NCBI GenBank assembly: GCA_001839685.1
Contig: MLAK01001040.1
Coordinates: 1-18,493 of the forward strand
DNA length: 18,493 bases
From: Tritrichomonas foetus
Taxonomy: Eukaryota; Parabasalia; Tritrichomonadida; Tritrichomonadidae
Direction: 5' to 3'
Shown here: positions 9,038 through 16,974 of the stretch, one piece after another
Layout: each line of letters opens with the position of its first letter
How positions within the stretch are numbered: position 1 is the stretch's first letter
Notes under the pieces: model-generated
Database searches by the model: none
The model's input: the letters and a program-made list of their open reading frames with translations, nothing else
Told to the model about the DNA's origin: nothing
Translations under genes and position numbers: made by a program

Positions 9038-9474
9038 AATAGATTTTCGACTGGATCACATCAAATAAATGACTCTGCTTAGCACTTATGTCTATTTTGG
9101 GCTGTTCCACATGTTTCTACTCATCAATCCCTTCTGTTTTAATTATACGATAATCAACGTAGACATAAGTTGGAACAAAGATGCGTTTATTATATATGTA
9201 TATTGTTGTTGGACAGATGATTAGTTCAATCCTCCTTTGTGCTTTATTTGGAGGAAAAATTTATTCTGGTGAATATCGACAATCCCTTTCAATGACAGTT
9301 GAAATTGCTTTTCCTTCATGTATTTCGTGTCTGTTTATAAAAGAGAAAGAAGATCACAATGATAGAATAGAAAGCCAAGAGAGAAATACAAATCAACTAT
9401 CAAGAGTTGAAGTAGTTCATTTCGAACGATTTGTAAATAGAGATAGAATTTTTTCGAAAAAGAGTAGATCATAG
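9038..9474 (+). pseudogene. Decayed 3' fragment of a third MFS transporter gene
   Basis: The plus strand aligns without gaps to residues 370 to about 462 of the 485-residue transporters in this window. It shows IVVGQMISSILLCALFGGK against LVVGQLISSIFICTLIGGK, and CISCLFIKEKE against CISCFFITEKD. The frame has four stops: TGA at 9070-9072 where Trp370 is expected, then TAA 9151-9153, TAG 9160-9162 and TAA 9166-9168. Upstream, WITSNK can still be read but a one-base loss follows the Ser before it. Similarity fades at the transposon edge, and the 5' three quarters of the gene are missing. The C-terminal tail after residue 462 differs from the intact copies. An ATG at 9181 opens a 97-codon frame, but nothing suggests it is expressed. 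Confidence 0.85.
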
Positions 9475-9853
9475 ATTTACTTCATTTGACAGTCTAACAA
9501 AAGAAATCCAGTAATAACTGTCTACAATGAAAGATAATGAGAAAATGTTTATGAGTATTCATGTAAATATCGCTTTTCGAAAAGTATTCAGGTTCTACAT
9601 CTGAAATAAAGTGTAGTAGAAGAAATATAAACAGAGTGAAAAAGGGAAAACACATGGCATGATGATGAAAATAAGAAAATCAGAGAATTGAATATCATGA
9701 TGTGTAATTGGACTAGATTAAAGAGTAAGGGAAAATTTATATTCGAAAAAGCATTAGATAATGAATATAAATAAAAATATAACGAAAGAATAAATAAATA
9801 ATTTAAATTACGTATTTTATTATTTTATTTATAATAATGTTTTTGTTTATATG
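9475..9853. other. Intergenic region with old homology to the far side of the palindrome
   Basis: No gene. From about 9745 to 9853 the sequence is a diverged inverted copy of 13383-13508: for example ATTAGATAATGAATATAA at 9753-9770 is matched in inverse at 13485-13502, and TACGTATTTTATTATTTTA near 9810 is matched near 13441-13460. It is an outer, unhomogenised part of the inverted duplication. Confidence 0.55.
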
Positions 9854-9893
9854 GTAGGATTATTGAAATATATATATATATATAAACATAAAA

Positions 9894-11351
9894 TTAAAGA
9901 CTGTCAGGTCGATCATAACTAGATTCAGTTGAATATTCATCTTCATTTTCAATAGTTCCATTATCTTTTTCTGTAATGAAGAAACAAGAAATACAAGAGA
10001 TTACAGCAACACCTGCAGCAATTGAAAATGTTTGTTTATATTCACCTGGGAAGACTTTACCACCAATTAAAGTACAAATGAAGATTGAACTAATTAATTG
10101 ACCAACAACTAAAAACATATTTAATAAACCCATATAAGTTCCAACTTGTGTAGGTGGTAATAATTGTGCAATTAAAGCATAAGGAATTGATGAATAACAT
10201 GTTGTAGAAACACCTAAAATTGCCATTAAAATCATACATGCCCATTTGTTTGATGTAATCCAATTTGAAGGTAATAAACAAACACATTCTAATGCTTGTG
10301 AAAATGCATAAGTATATTTCATTCCAAATTTCTTAATTAAAGGATTTAATACAAATCCAAAGATAACAGTAACTGCTGCATTAACAGCCCATGTAATCAT
10401 ACCCCATCGTAAACCATCTTCATATGTACCTAAATTATGTGCTTTAAAAACATCATTAGTCATAAAACCACTTAAATTCATACAAACTGGCCAAAATGTC
10501 ATCCAACTCATTGCACAAACTAAATTAATAACTAAAACTGGTTTCTTAATATGAATTAATGCAAACCACAATTTCTTAAATGGATTTTCTTTTGGTGCAT
10601 TTCCAGTATATTGTTCTTCTTTAACAAAACAAACTGTAATAAAACAACCTAAAAACATAAAAATCATACCAATAATAAACATTAACTTAGTATCATCCAT
10701 TGAATTACCATATTTCTCACCAATTAATGTACCAACTTTAAAACCACTCATTAAATTACCAAAAATTGAACAAAATGCTGAAATAAAAACAATCATCGTA
10801 TTTGCGATCATTTGTTGTGAATCTGGAACTAAATCACCAACAATAAAACGTGCACATCCTTGCATAACATTACATGATGCATATTGCATAAAATAAGCTA
10901 TAACAAAAATGATTTTCTTTGCTGTTTGTGAAATATTCCAAAATAATAATGCAAAAATGAATGCATAAGAAATAATTAAGAAAACTGTACCTAAAAGAAT
11001 GAAAATTCTTCTTCGTCCATATTTAAAGTGAAGATGGTCTGAAATAACACCAACAAGTGGTTGAACAACGAATCCACAAATTGGTCCAAAATACCAAATA
11101 ATTTGTGATTGATAAGGTTCAAAATGAATTACATCATTCATTAAAGGTGTAATTAAAGAGTTATTAATAACACCTGAAAACGAGTTTACGAATGTAGCTG
11201 CACAAATCATAAATATTTTCCAATAAGATAATTTAACATCAGCAACTTTTGCCATTTCAACATCATCTTGTTTTTGGTTTGATTTTTTCAATAATTTTTC
11301 GTTTTTGCTTTGACTTTGAGTAATCTCGCTTGATGATTCTTGATCTGACAT
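9894..11351 (-). CDS. MFS transporter, GPH/sucrose transporter (SLC45-like) type, copy 1
   Basis: A 485-residue integral membrane protein with about 12 hydrophobic segments (near residues 44-62, 85-103, 114-137, 147-166, 182-202, 223-243, 272-290, 315-336, 344-360, 370-388, 406-428, 442-460). It has a polar Ser/Lys/Gln-rich N-terminus and an acidic C-terminus, both presumably cytoplasmic. The segment GPICGFVVQPLVGVISDHL then KYGRRRIF (about 89-117) is the signature loop of sucrose/SLC45 transporters, and GDLVPDSQQMIANTM (172-186) fits the equivalent second motif. Family members usually move disaccharides or other sugars with protons; the substrate here cannot be told. The ATG at 11351 follows a double initiator 45-55 bases upstream. 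The protein is identical to the divergent copy at 11879-13336. Confidence 0.93.
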   Translation of the reverse strand: MSDQESSSEITQSQSKNEKLLKKSNQKQDDVEMAKVADVKLSYWKIFMICAATFVNSFSGVINNSLITPLMNDVIHFEPYQSQIIWYFGPICGFVVQPLVGVISDHLHFKYGRRRIFILLGTVFLIISYAFIFALLFWNISQTAKKIIFVIAYFMQYASCNVMQGCARFIVGDLVPDSQQMIANTMIVFISAFCSIFGNLMSGFKVGTLIGEKYGNSMDDTKLMFIIGMIFMFLGCFITVCFVKEEQYTGNAPKENPFKKLWFALIHIKKPVLVINLVCAMSWMTFWPVCMNLSGFMTNDVFKAHNLGTYEDGLRWGMITWAVNAAVTVIFGFVLNPLIKKFGMKYTYAFSQALECVCLLPSNWITSNKWACMILMAILGVSTTCYSSIPYALIAQLLPPTQVGTYMGLLNMFLVVGQLISSIFICTLIGGKVFPGEYKQTFSIAAGVAVISCISCFFITEKDNGTIENEDEYSTESSYDRPDSL

Positions 11352-11397
11352 ATCTCTTTTCTTCAGTAAGTTTCTTTCTTTCTCTTGGAAGAAAATA

Positions 11398-11408
11398 AAA
11401 TGAAATGA
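11398..11408 (-). promoter_or_regulatory. Tandem initiator TCATTTCATTT for transporter copy 1
   Basis: On the minus strand two overlapping TCATTT motifs read TCATTTCATTT, giving a leader of about 50 bases to the ATG at 11351. Homology to the other copy stops only three bases upstream of this element. Confidence 0.6.
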
Positions 11409-11411
11409 TTT

Positions 11412-11818
11412 TGTTAATTTGATTTTTTTGAATTCTTCGTTTCACAAAAATAATGAGAACCACTTTTTCTATAAATACAAATTCAGTTAATCTGTTCAAT
11501 ATCATGGTATATCAAACTTTTTGACAATTTCTCCTTTCATCCAGCTCTAAGTGTATCTCATAACTATTTAATAATCAAAGATTTTGCGCAAAATAAATTA
11601 TAATAATCAACAACAAAAATATGGCTTGAATTTTTTGAATACATGTCGATTTGGATAAAATCGATTCAAATAGAAAAAGTTCCACCAGTTTTTTTTGAAT
11701 AGTAAGTTTTATTGAAAAAGTTATGTAAACGATATTGAAAAAGCTGTTCCCACATGGAAGTTCAGAAATATTTGTGTGATTTGAGGAAAAATAAAAAGAT
11801 TACTGAAAAATATAAAAC
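11412..11818. other. Unique spacer between the divergent transporter genes
   Basis: A 407-bp centre of the palindrome. Its two halves are not alike, so each gene has its own upstream region although the genes share everything from the initiator onward. It is AT-rich with A and T tracts. It must hold any upstream control elements for both genes. No open frame of note. Confidence 0.7.
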
Positions 11819-11821
11819 AAA

Positions 11822-11832
11822 TCATTTCATTT
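11822..11832 (+). promoter_or_regulatory. Tandem initiator TCATTTCATTT for transporter copy 2
   Basis: Two overlapping TCATTT motifs, A+1 at 11824 or 11829, 50-55 bases before the ATG at 11879. The inner edge of the repeat (11819) falls three bases upstream. Confidence 0.6.
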
Positions 11833-11878
11833 TATTTTCTTCCAAGAGAAAGAAAGAAACTTACTGAAGAAAAGAGAT

Positions 11879-13336
11879 ATGTCAGATCAAGAATCATCAA
11901 GCGAGATTACTCAAAGTCAAAGCAAAAACGAAAAATTATTGAAAAAATCAAACCAAAAACAAGATGATGTTGAAATGGCAAAAGTTGCTGATGTTAAATT
12001 ATCTTATTGGAAAATATTTATGATTTGTGCAGCTACATTCGTAAACTCGTTTTCAGGTGTTATTAATAACTCTTTAATTACACCTTTAATGAATGATGTA
12101 ATTCATTTTGAACCTTATCAATCACAAATTATTTGGTATTTTGGACCAATTTGTGGATTCGTTGTTCAACCACTTGTTGGTGTTATTTCAGACCATCTTC
12201 ACTTTAAATATGGACGAAGAAGAATTTTCATTCTTTTAGGTACAGTTTTCTTAATTATTTCTTATGCATTCATTTTTGCATTATTATTTTGGAATATTTC
12301 ACAAACAGCAAAGAAAATCATTTTTGTTATAGCTTATTTTATGCAATATGCATCATGTAATGTTATGCAAGGATGTGCACGTTTTATTGTTGGTGATTTA
12401 GTTCCAGATTCACAACAAATGATCGCAAATACGATGATTGTTTTTATTTCAGCATTTTGTTCAATTTTTGGTAATTTAATGAGTGGTTTTAAAGTTGGTA
12501 CATTAATTGGTGAGAAATATGGTAATTCAATGGATGATACTAAGTTAATGTTTATTATTGGTATGATTTTTATGTTTTTAGGTTGTTTTATTACAGTTTG
12601 TTTTGTTAAAGAAGAACAATATACTGGAAATGCACCAAAAGAAAATCCATTTAAGAAATTGTGGTTTGCATTAATTCATATTAAGAAACCAGTTTTAGTT
12701 ATTAATTTAGTTTGTGCAATGAGTTGGATGACATTTTGGCCAGTTTGTATGAATTTAAGTGGTTTTATGACTAATGATGTTTTTAAAGCACATAATTTAG
12801 GTACATATGAAGATGGTTTACGATGGGGTATGATTACATGGGCTGTTAATGCAGCAGTTACTGTTATCTTTGGATTTGTATTAAATCCTTTAATTAAGAA
12901 ATTTGGAATGAAATATACTTATGCATTTTCACAAGCATTAGAATGTGTTTGTTTATTACCTTCAAATTGGATTACATCAAACAAATGGGCATGTATGATT
13001 TTAATGGCAATTTTAGGTGTTTCTACAACATGTTATTCATCAATTCCTTATGCTTTAATTGCACAATTATTACCACCTACACAAGTTGGAACTTATATGG
13101 GTTTATTAAATATGTTTTTAGTTGTTGGTCAATTAATTAGTTCAATCTTCATTTGTACTTTAATTGGTGGTAAAGTCTTCCCAGGTGAATATAAACAAAC
13201 ATTTTCAATTGCTGCAGGTGTTGCTGTAATCTCTTGTATTTCTTGTTTCTTCATTACAGAAAAAGATAATGGAACTATTGAAAATGAAGATGAATATTCA
13301 ACTGAATCTAGTTATGATCGACCTGACAGTCTTTAA
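11879..13336 (+). CDS. MFS transporter, GPH/sucrose transporter (SLC45-like) type, copy 2
   Basis: Its protein sequence is identical to that of the minus-strand gene at 9894-11351, so domain, signature loop (RRR at 113-115) and likely plasma-membrane sugar transport role are the same. The nucleotide sequences also agree wherever I compared them, including third codon positions. Codon use is strongly AT-ending, as in other highly expressed AT-rich protist genes. It is transcribed away from copy 1. Only the upstream region beyond the initiator and the sequence after the stop differ, so any difference between the copies would lie in regulation, not in the protein. Confidence 0.93.
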   Translation: MSDQESSSEITQSQSKNEKLLKKSNQKQDDVEMAKVADVKLSYWKIFMICAATFVNSFSGVINNSLITPLMNDVIHFEPYQSQIIWYFGPICGFVVQPLVGVISDHLHFKYGRRRIFILLGTVFLIISYAFIFALLFWNISQTAKKIIFVIAYFMQYASCNVMQGCARFIVGDLVPDSQQMIANTMIVFISAFCSIFGNLMSGFKVGTLIGEKYGNSMDDTKLMFIIGMIFMFLGCFITVCFVKEEQYTGNAPKENPFKKLWFALIHIKKPVLVINLVCAMSWMTFWPVCMNLSGFMTNDVFKAHNLGTYEDGLRWGMITWAVNAAVTVIFGFVLNPLIKKFGMKYTYAFSQALECVCLLPSNWITSNKWACMILMAILGVSTTCYSSIPYALIAQLLPPTQVGTYMGLLNMFLVVGQLISSIFICTLIGGKVFPGEYKQTFSIAAGVAVISCISCFFITEKDNGTIENEDEYSTESSYDRPDSL

Positions 13337-13345
13337 TTTTATGTT

Positions 13346-13367
13346 TATATATATATATATATATATA
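13346..13367. repeat. (TA)11 microsatellite after transporter copy 2
   Basis: Eleven TA units begin 10 bases after the TAA stop. The mirror copy has eight units (9869-9884). This is the first difference between the two arms when moving out from the gene. Confidence 0.9.
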
Positions 13368-13382
13368 TTTCAACAATCTTAC

Positions 13383-14199
13383 AAAACATTGACGAAAATA
13401 AAATTTGAAATATTTTGAAGAAACAAAATCATTTTTTTAGATAAAATAATAAAATACGTAAATTAAATTTTTTCGCTGTTTTTTTATATTCATTATCTAA
13501 TGTTTTTCAGAGATGTTGAGTTTTTGTCTGAAGAATCTTCAAATATAAAATACATTTATCTTCTTCATGCTTTTTCTTCACATTTTTTTGAGTTAACATA
13601 GATTACTAAAAGAAAATCCTAAATGTTGTACGATAATCGTGATTAAACCCTTATATTATTAATATATATTTTAGAATCAATATTTTTCGTAATTTTTACA
13701 AATTTCAGAATTATACCTTGTCATTTCATCAATCAAGCAATTCTAAGAGACTTTTTTTTACTTAAATTACGAATTGGTTCGGAATCCTATTTTAGGATGG
13801 ATTCCTTTGAAAACTATTCTATGATCTTTAAAAAATGAAATGATCTATGTTTCCTCTGATTGTGGTGCTTCACACAACATTCTAACTTCTCACATAAAAT
13901 AGTTTCGCTTTGAATAAACATCAGAATTCCTATCGAAAATGGTTTATTGCATAGAAATGTGCGGGGGTAATTCTCAAATTCTTTCTTAAATTTCTATACA
14001 TTGAAATATAATATTTTGAAATTTCAAAAAACATTCTGAAAACATCAGTATTGACTGATAAACATTGAAATTATTCAATATTCCCACTCAAATAATTCTG
14101 GAATTTTCTGAAAATAAAAAATAAAAATCAATCAAAAAGTGTACATTTGACGTTTAACAAATGACGTTAAGCATTGAATTATAAAGTTCTCATCTGAGT
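13383..14199. other. Intergenic region before the Cdc25 gene
   Basis: Up to about 13508 it retains diverged inverted homology with 9745-9853. The remainder is AT-rich with no gene-like frame, RNA gene or repeat recognised except a pair of TGACGTT words close to the Cdc25 start. Confidence 0.5.
14148..14170 (+). promoter_or_regulatory. Paired TGACGTTWA words upstream of the Cdc25 gene
   Basis: TGACGTTTA at 14148-14156 and TGACGTTAA at 14162-14170 are direct repeats 14 bases apart, about 30-55 bases upstream of the predicted transcription start. TGACGT is a half site for CRE-type/bZIP factors in other eukaryotes; whether such a factor acts here is unknown. Confidence 0.35.
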
Positions 14200-14205
14200 T
14201 CATTT
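14200..14205 (+). promoter_or_regulatory. Initiator TCATTT for the Cdc25 gene
   Basis: A full TCAYTW match with A+1 at 14202, nine bases before the ATG at 14211. A weaker TCATCT lies at 14190-14195. The nine-base leader is characteristic of parabasalid mRNAs. Confidence 0.65.
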
Positions 14206-14210
14206 ATTTG

Positions 14211-14996
14211 ATGACGCTTTTCGGAATACCAGTCCCACAGCTTGATGATGCAGATTCATTTGATGGTTGTGATTGCTCACGTATCGATCTTATTTCGTTC
14301 GATAGTCGTAAAAGATATTGTCCGATTCCACGAAAAAACGCATCAATATTACCAAATATGACAGAGTTCGGGAAACTAATAAGAGATCAACTTAAGCTTG
14401 ATGGAAATGTTCCAAAGATCACACGAAAAACAATGTCAAAGCTACTCAATGGAGATTTTAAAAATTATTACGACAATCTCTTTATAATTGATTGCAGATA
14501 CAAATATGAATATGATGGTGGACACATTCCAGGTGCCATTCACATGAACTCGCCAAGAAAACTTACTGATCAATTCTTTAATAAAAAGATCGAAAGAACG
14601 ATCATAATCTTCCATTGCGAGTTTTCTCATAACAGAGGACCCCAAATTGCATCTCTTTTTAGAGAGCATGACCGTTTTGTGAACAAAGATAGCTATCCAG
14701 AAATTTATTATCCTGATACATACGTTCTTGAAGGTGGTTATAAAGCATTTTATGAAAAGTATCCTAAACAATGCGATGGCGGATATGTTAAAATGCTTGA
14801 CTCTGAGCATAAAGATAATGGTGATTTGATCAAATCAACATCCCACTTCAGGTCTGAAATTGATCAGGTTTTAGCACAGAAAAGATTAAATCTTGTTGAA
14901 TGGAGACCAAAAAGGAACAGCTTAACAAACGATGGATATGATTGTCCATCCATTTTCCAATCACCAACAGTTTCTCGAACATTTAGAATGTTTTAA
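14211..14996 (+). CDS. Cdc25-type dual-specificity phosphatase (rhodanese fold)
   Basis: It removes inhibitory phosphates from Cdk Thr-Tyr pairs to start mitosis. The 261-residue protein has the rhodanese-like order of Cdc25: FIIDCRYKYEYDGGHIPGAIH (start near 91), then the active-site loop HCEFSHNRGP (135-144; nucleophile Cys136, phosphate-binding Arg142), then YPEIYYPDTYVLEGGYKAFY (162-181) and YPKQC (184-188), as in Cdc25 ILKGGYKEFF. The N-terminal regulatory part is only about 85 residues, much shorter than in fungi or animals. The tail has RPKRNSL (232-238), a basophilic-kinase or 14-3-3-like site, and an SP at 251-252. The ATG at 14211 is set by the initiator nine bases upstream. The stop reads TAAAA, so it overlaps a TAAA 3' processing signal. 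Confidence 0.93.
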   Translation: MTLFGIPVPQLDDADSFDGCDCSRIDLISFDSRKRYCPIPRKNASILPNMTEFGKLIRDQLKLDGNVPKITRKTMSKLLNGDFKNYYDNLFIIDCRYKYEYDGGHIPGAIHMNSPRKLTDQFFNKKIERTIIIFHCEFSHNRGPQIASLFREHDRFVNKDSYPEIYYPDTYVLEGGYKAFYEKYPKQCDGGYVKMLDSEHKDNGDLIKSTSHFRSEIDQVLAQKRLNLVEWRPKRNSLTNDGYDCPSIFQSPTVSRTFRMF

Positions 14997-15345
14997 AACT
15001 GTAGTCTCACCAAAATTGTCTGAATAGAAATAAATATATTAGTAAAAACATAGATTGATGTATAAATAAAAATTGTGTTATCTCAAAAACCTTCTTTTTT
15101 GATGTTTCATATAACGATTCTTTTCTTGCAATGATTTCTTTTCTTGCAATGATTATTACATCAATGCAAAAAGGAAATGAATGAAAATTTGATCTTCTGG
15201 TGTTTCTTTGAGATGGTGATCTTTCATCACTTCAGAAAAATCCATTTAAATAAAATGATTTCTTCCAAAAAAGTTTCCAGAATTCTACAAGCAGCTCATT
15301 AAAGAGAATAAAGAGAATAAAGTTAATATTTAATATTTAATAAAT
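14997..15345. other. Convergent intergenic region with short tandem repeats
   Basis: Lies between the ends of the Cdc25 and bisphosphate nucleotidase genes. It holds two copies of an 18-bp unit at 15118-15153 and smaller repeats near 15301-15340 (AAAGAGAATA, AATATTT). TAAATATTAAATAT read on the minus strand just after the nucleotidase stop supplies TAAA signals for that gene. No gene seen. Confidence 0.55.
15118..15153. repeat. Two tandem copies of an 18-bp unit
   Basis: The unit TTCTTTTCTTGCAATGAT occurs twice in succession, without mismatch. It lies in the 3' flank shared by two convergent genes. Confidence 0.85.
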
Positions 15346-16407
15346 TCAGACATTGGATCTTTTTGTATCACTCGCACTATTAATAAACAATTCACATGCT
15401 TTTTTGTGTTTTTCTTCATCATACGCTGAAAAAATTAGGCCGATTTCGCTTCCCTCTATCGTTCCGAATTCGCTGCATCGAACTGGCTTTCCATCAGCTG
15501 TTGTCACGTAGCATCCAGCCTCGCGCACAAACAGCTCAACTGGTGCAACATCCCAAACGAATATTTTTTCACCTTTGTGAGATTTTGGAAATAGAACTGC
15601 GTTTCCTGTTGCAAGGACGAAAGCTTTTGCCATTGATATGATTGGAATTTTATCAACGATTCCCATTAGCTCCATGAATCTGATGTATCTTGGTGACATG
15701 TTTCCCGTTGCATCCGAAAACAGAAGAGCATTTTTGATTTTCGAATGGTCAATATTTACAGGATCGACTGGAAAACCTTGATCTATTTGTGATGGATCTT
15801 TATATGGAAGATGAACAGGATAAATGTTCTTCTCCATGTCAATAGCGAATGCTCCTCTCCCTTTTGCACAACAAAAAATGGCGGGCCCGCCAAACGGCAA
15901 ATTTGTATACTTCTGGTTGTGCCCTGGCCAAGCAGTAACTGAAAGGACTGTTTCTCTATTCACCAAAAGTGCCGTTGCTATTGCATATTGGCCGTTAGTG
16001 GTGAAACCTGCTGTTCCGTCAATTGGATCGACAACCCAAACGCGATTCATGTCATTTGTGATGTGTCTTATTGTATGCTTCTGCTCCTCGAGGAGAACGT
16101 TTATATCGATATCTTTTGGAATCAATTCCGCCACTTTTTGCAGAAATTCGTCTGATATTCCGTTGAATTCTTCTTCGCCGAGAAATTTGTCGTCTTTGAA
16201 AAATTTGTGGACGTGGTGCATGATGAGCATCTGAAATGCAAAATCGCAGATTGAAACGACGCTTCCGTCACGTTTGATTTTGACTTGTTCTTGGCGTAAA
16301 GAATGGTAAATTTCGAGCGATTTGTGAACCAGTTCATGAATGATATCGTACATGACTTCGATTTCCTTCTGATATTCTCCGAATACTTCCATACTGATCC
16401 GACTCAT
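15346..16407 (-). CDS. 3'(2'),5'-bisphosphate nucleotidase (Hal2/BPNT-like)
   Basis: It hydrolyses 3'-phosphoadenosine 5'-phosphate to AMP, clearing the by-product of sulfation; the family is magnesium dependent and lithium sensitive. Numbered from the longest frame (ATG 16473, 375 residues): metal-binding GEEE at 99-102, the signature DPIDGTAGF at 149-157, and FVWDVAPVELFVREAG at 305-320, all in the order of the inositol-monophosphatase fold. I choose Met23 (ATG 16407, 353 residues): TCACA lies 6 bases upstream, and known family members start close to the first helix, leaving the 22 extra residues without a match. The ATG at 16473 has a TCACTT 34 bases upstream, and Met28 (16392) is also possible. 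The stop is followed by TAAA within about 15 bases. Base composition is richer in GC than in the neighbouring spacers. Confidence 0.9.
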   Translation of the reverse strand: MSRISMEVFGEYQKEIEVMYDIIHELVHKSLEIYHSLRQEQVKIKRDGSVVSICDFAFQMLIMHHVHKFFKDDKFLGEEEFNGISDEFLQKVAELIPKDIDINVLLEEQKHTIRHITNDMNRVWVVDPIDGTAGFTTNGQYAIATALLVNRETVLSVTAWPGHNQKYTNLPFGGPAIFCCAKGRGAFAIDMEKNIYPVHLPYKDPSQIDQGFPVDPVNIDHSKIKNALLFSDATGNMSPRYIRFMELMGIVDKIPIISMAKAFVLATGNAVLFPKSHKGEKIFVWDVAPVELFVREAGCYVTTADGKPVRCSEFGTIEGSEIGLIFSAYDEEKHKKACELFINSASDTKRSNV

Positions 16408-16503
16408 TAATGTGAGATGAGAAATTTTGAACAAATTGAAAAAGTTGCATGTATGATCATAAATTTTGCACATAAAGTATTCAATAAATTCTCAATGTAT
16501 CTA

Positions 16504-16509
16504 AAGTGA
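16504..16509 (-). promoter_or_regulatory. Candidate initiator TCACTT for the bisphosphate nucleotidase gene
   Basis: A full TCAYTW match on the minus strand, A+1 at 16507. If used, translation could begin at the ATG at 16473 (34-base leader). A closer but looser TCACA at 16411-16415 favours the ATG at 16407. Confidence 0.35.
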
Positions 16510-16856
16510 TTCCCACAATTTTTGAAGGCTATGTTTACATAAATGCAAGTGATTTCGAAAGTTTAGATATAGATTCTCCGCACGAAATTTGAGGCACAAT
16601 AATGATGTAAATAGCATGTTCGTCTCGTTTGTGTTTTCTTAGAGAATAGTAAAGAAAGATGAATCATTTTGTTCTTCAATATAAGAAAAAAGTGAAGTCA
16701 AATGTGATGTGATCTTTGTTGGTTCTTTGGGCCATGCTCCAACGCCTCCTCCAATGGCTGAATGAGTTGAAGGAGTCCTTTGCAAAGTCACATTATATTT
16801 CTCATTTTTCATGACATAAAGCATATCTCATAGAGAAAAAAATCCTTCCCAAATTG

Positions 16857-16891
<35 letters not shown>

Positions 16892-16974
16892 AAAAATTTT
16901 TGCTGAAGATGCAACAGCATTACCAAAAGAAATGAAATCAGAAGAAAATGAAAAAGGCGGAGAAGCACAAATAT
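16510..16974. other. Spacer with two small protein-like frames and a poly-A run
   Basis: No gene is secure. The minus-strand frame 16639-16824 (61 residues, containing TPSTHSAIGGGVGAWPKEPT) reads like protein but has no nearby initiator. On the plus strand, 16893-16985 is open and reads EDATALPKEMKSEE..., again protein-like, with a stop just upstream and only an internal ATG at 16932. It overlaps the end of the radical SAM gene by 11 bases. They may be remnants of older genes. Confidence 0.35.
16857..16889 (+). repeat. Homopolymer run of 33 A
   Basis: Thirty-three uninterrupted A between two small protein-like frames. It is the second such long run in the window (the other has 36). It might mark a retroposed sequence or simple slippage. 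Confidence 0.9.

Larger units (their letters stand above)
9854..11411 (-). repeat. Left arm of a large inverted repeat carrying an MFS transporter gene
   Basis: About 1.56 kb, near-perfectly complementary to 11819-13382. The two gene copies mirror each other with no length change from the inner edge to the stop codon. Outside the gene the TA microsatellite differs (8 units at 9869-9884, 11 on the other arm), followed by point differences. Confidence 0.95.
11819..13382 (+). repeat. Right arm of the large inverted repeat
   Basis: Mirror of 9854-11411. Paired coordinates sum to 23230 all through the gene, so there is no insertion or deletion between copies until the TA microsatellite at 13346-13367 (11 units against 8). 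Confidence 0.95.

Noticed and set aside
5015..9066. Idea that the transposon simply interrupts the dead transporter copy
   Set aside because: Joining the flanks at one TA gives GAATGT, matching Glu-Cys of the transporter just before the lost part, but further left no similarity continues. The match is too short to trust.
9869..9884. TA repeats as a replication origin or cruciform element
   Set aside because: They are ordinary microsatellites in the 3' flanks, different in length between arms; nothing else supports an origin.
10090..10287. 65-codon frame inside transporter copy 1, mirrored at 12943-13140
   Set aside because: It is a shadow in another frame of the transporter gene. Its identity in both copies only confirms that the DNA is identical there.
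15882..15893. GC-rich palindrome GGCGGGCCCGCC
   Set aside because: It lies within the nucleotidase coding region and encodes the Gly-Gly-Pro-Ala stretch; no reason to treat it as a regulatory site.
15396..16234. Plus-strand frames of 81 and 136 codons opposite the nucleotidase gene
   Set aside because: They are antisense shadows of a gene with clear motifs on the minus strand.
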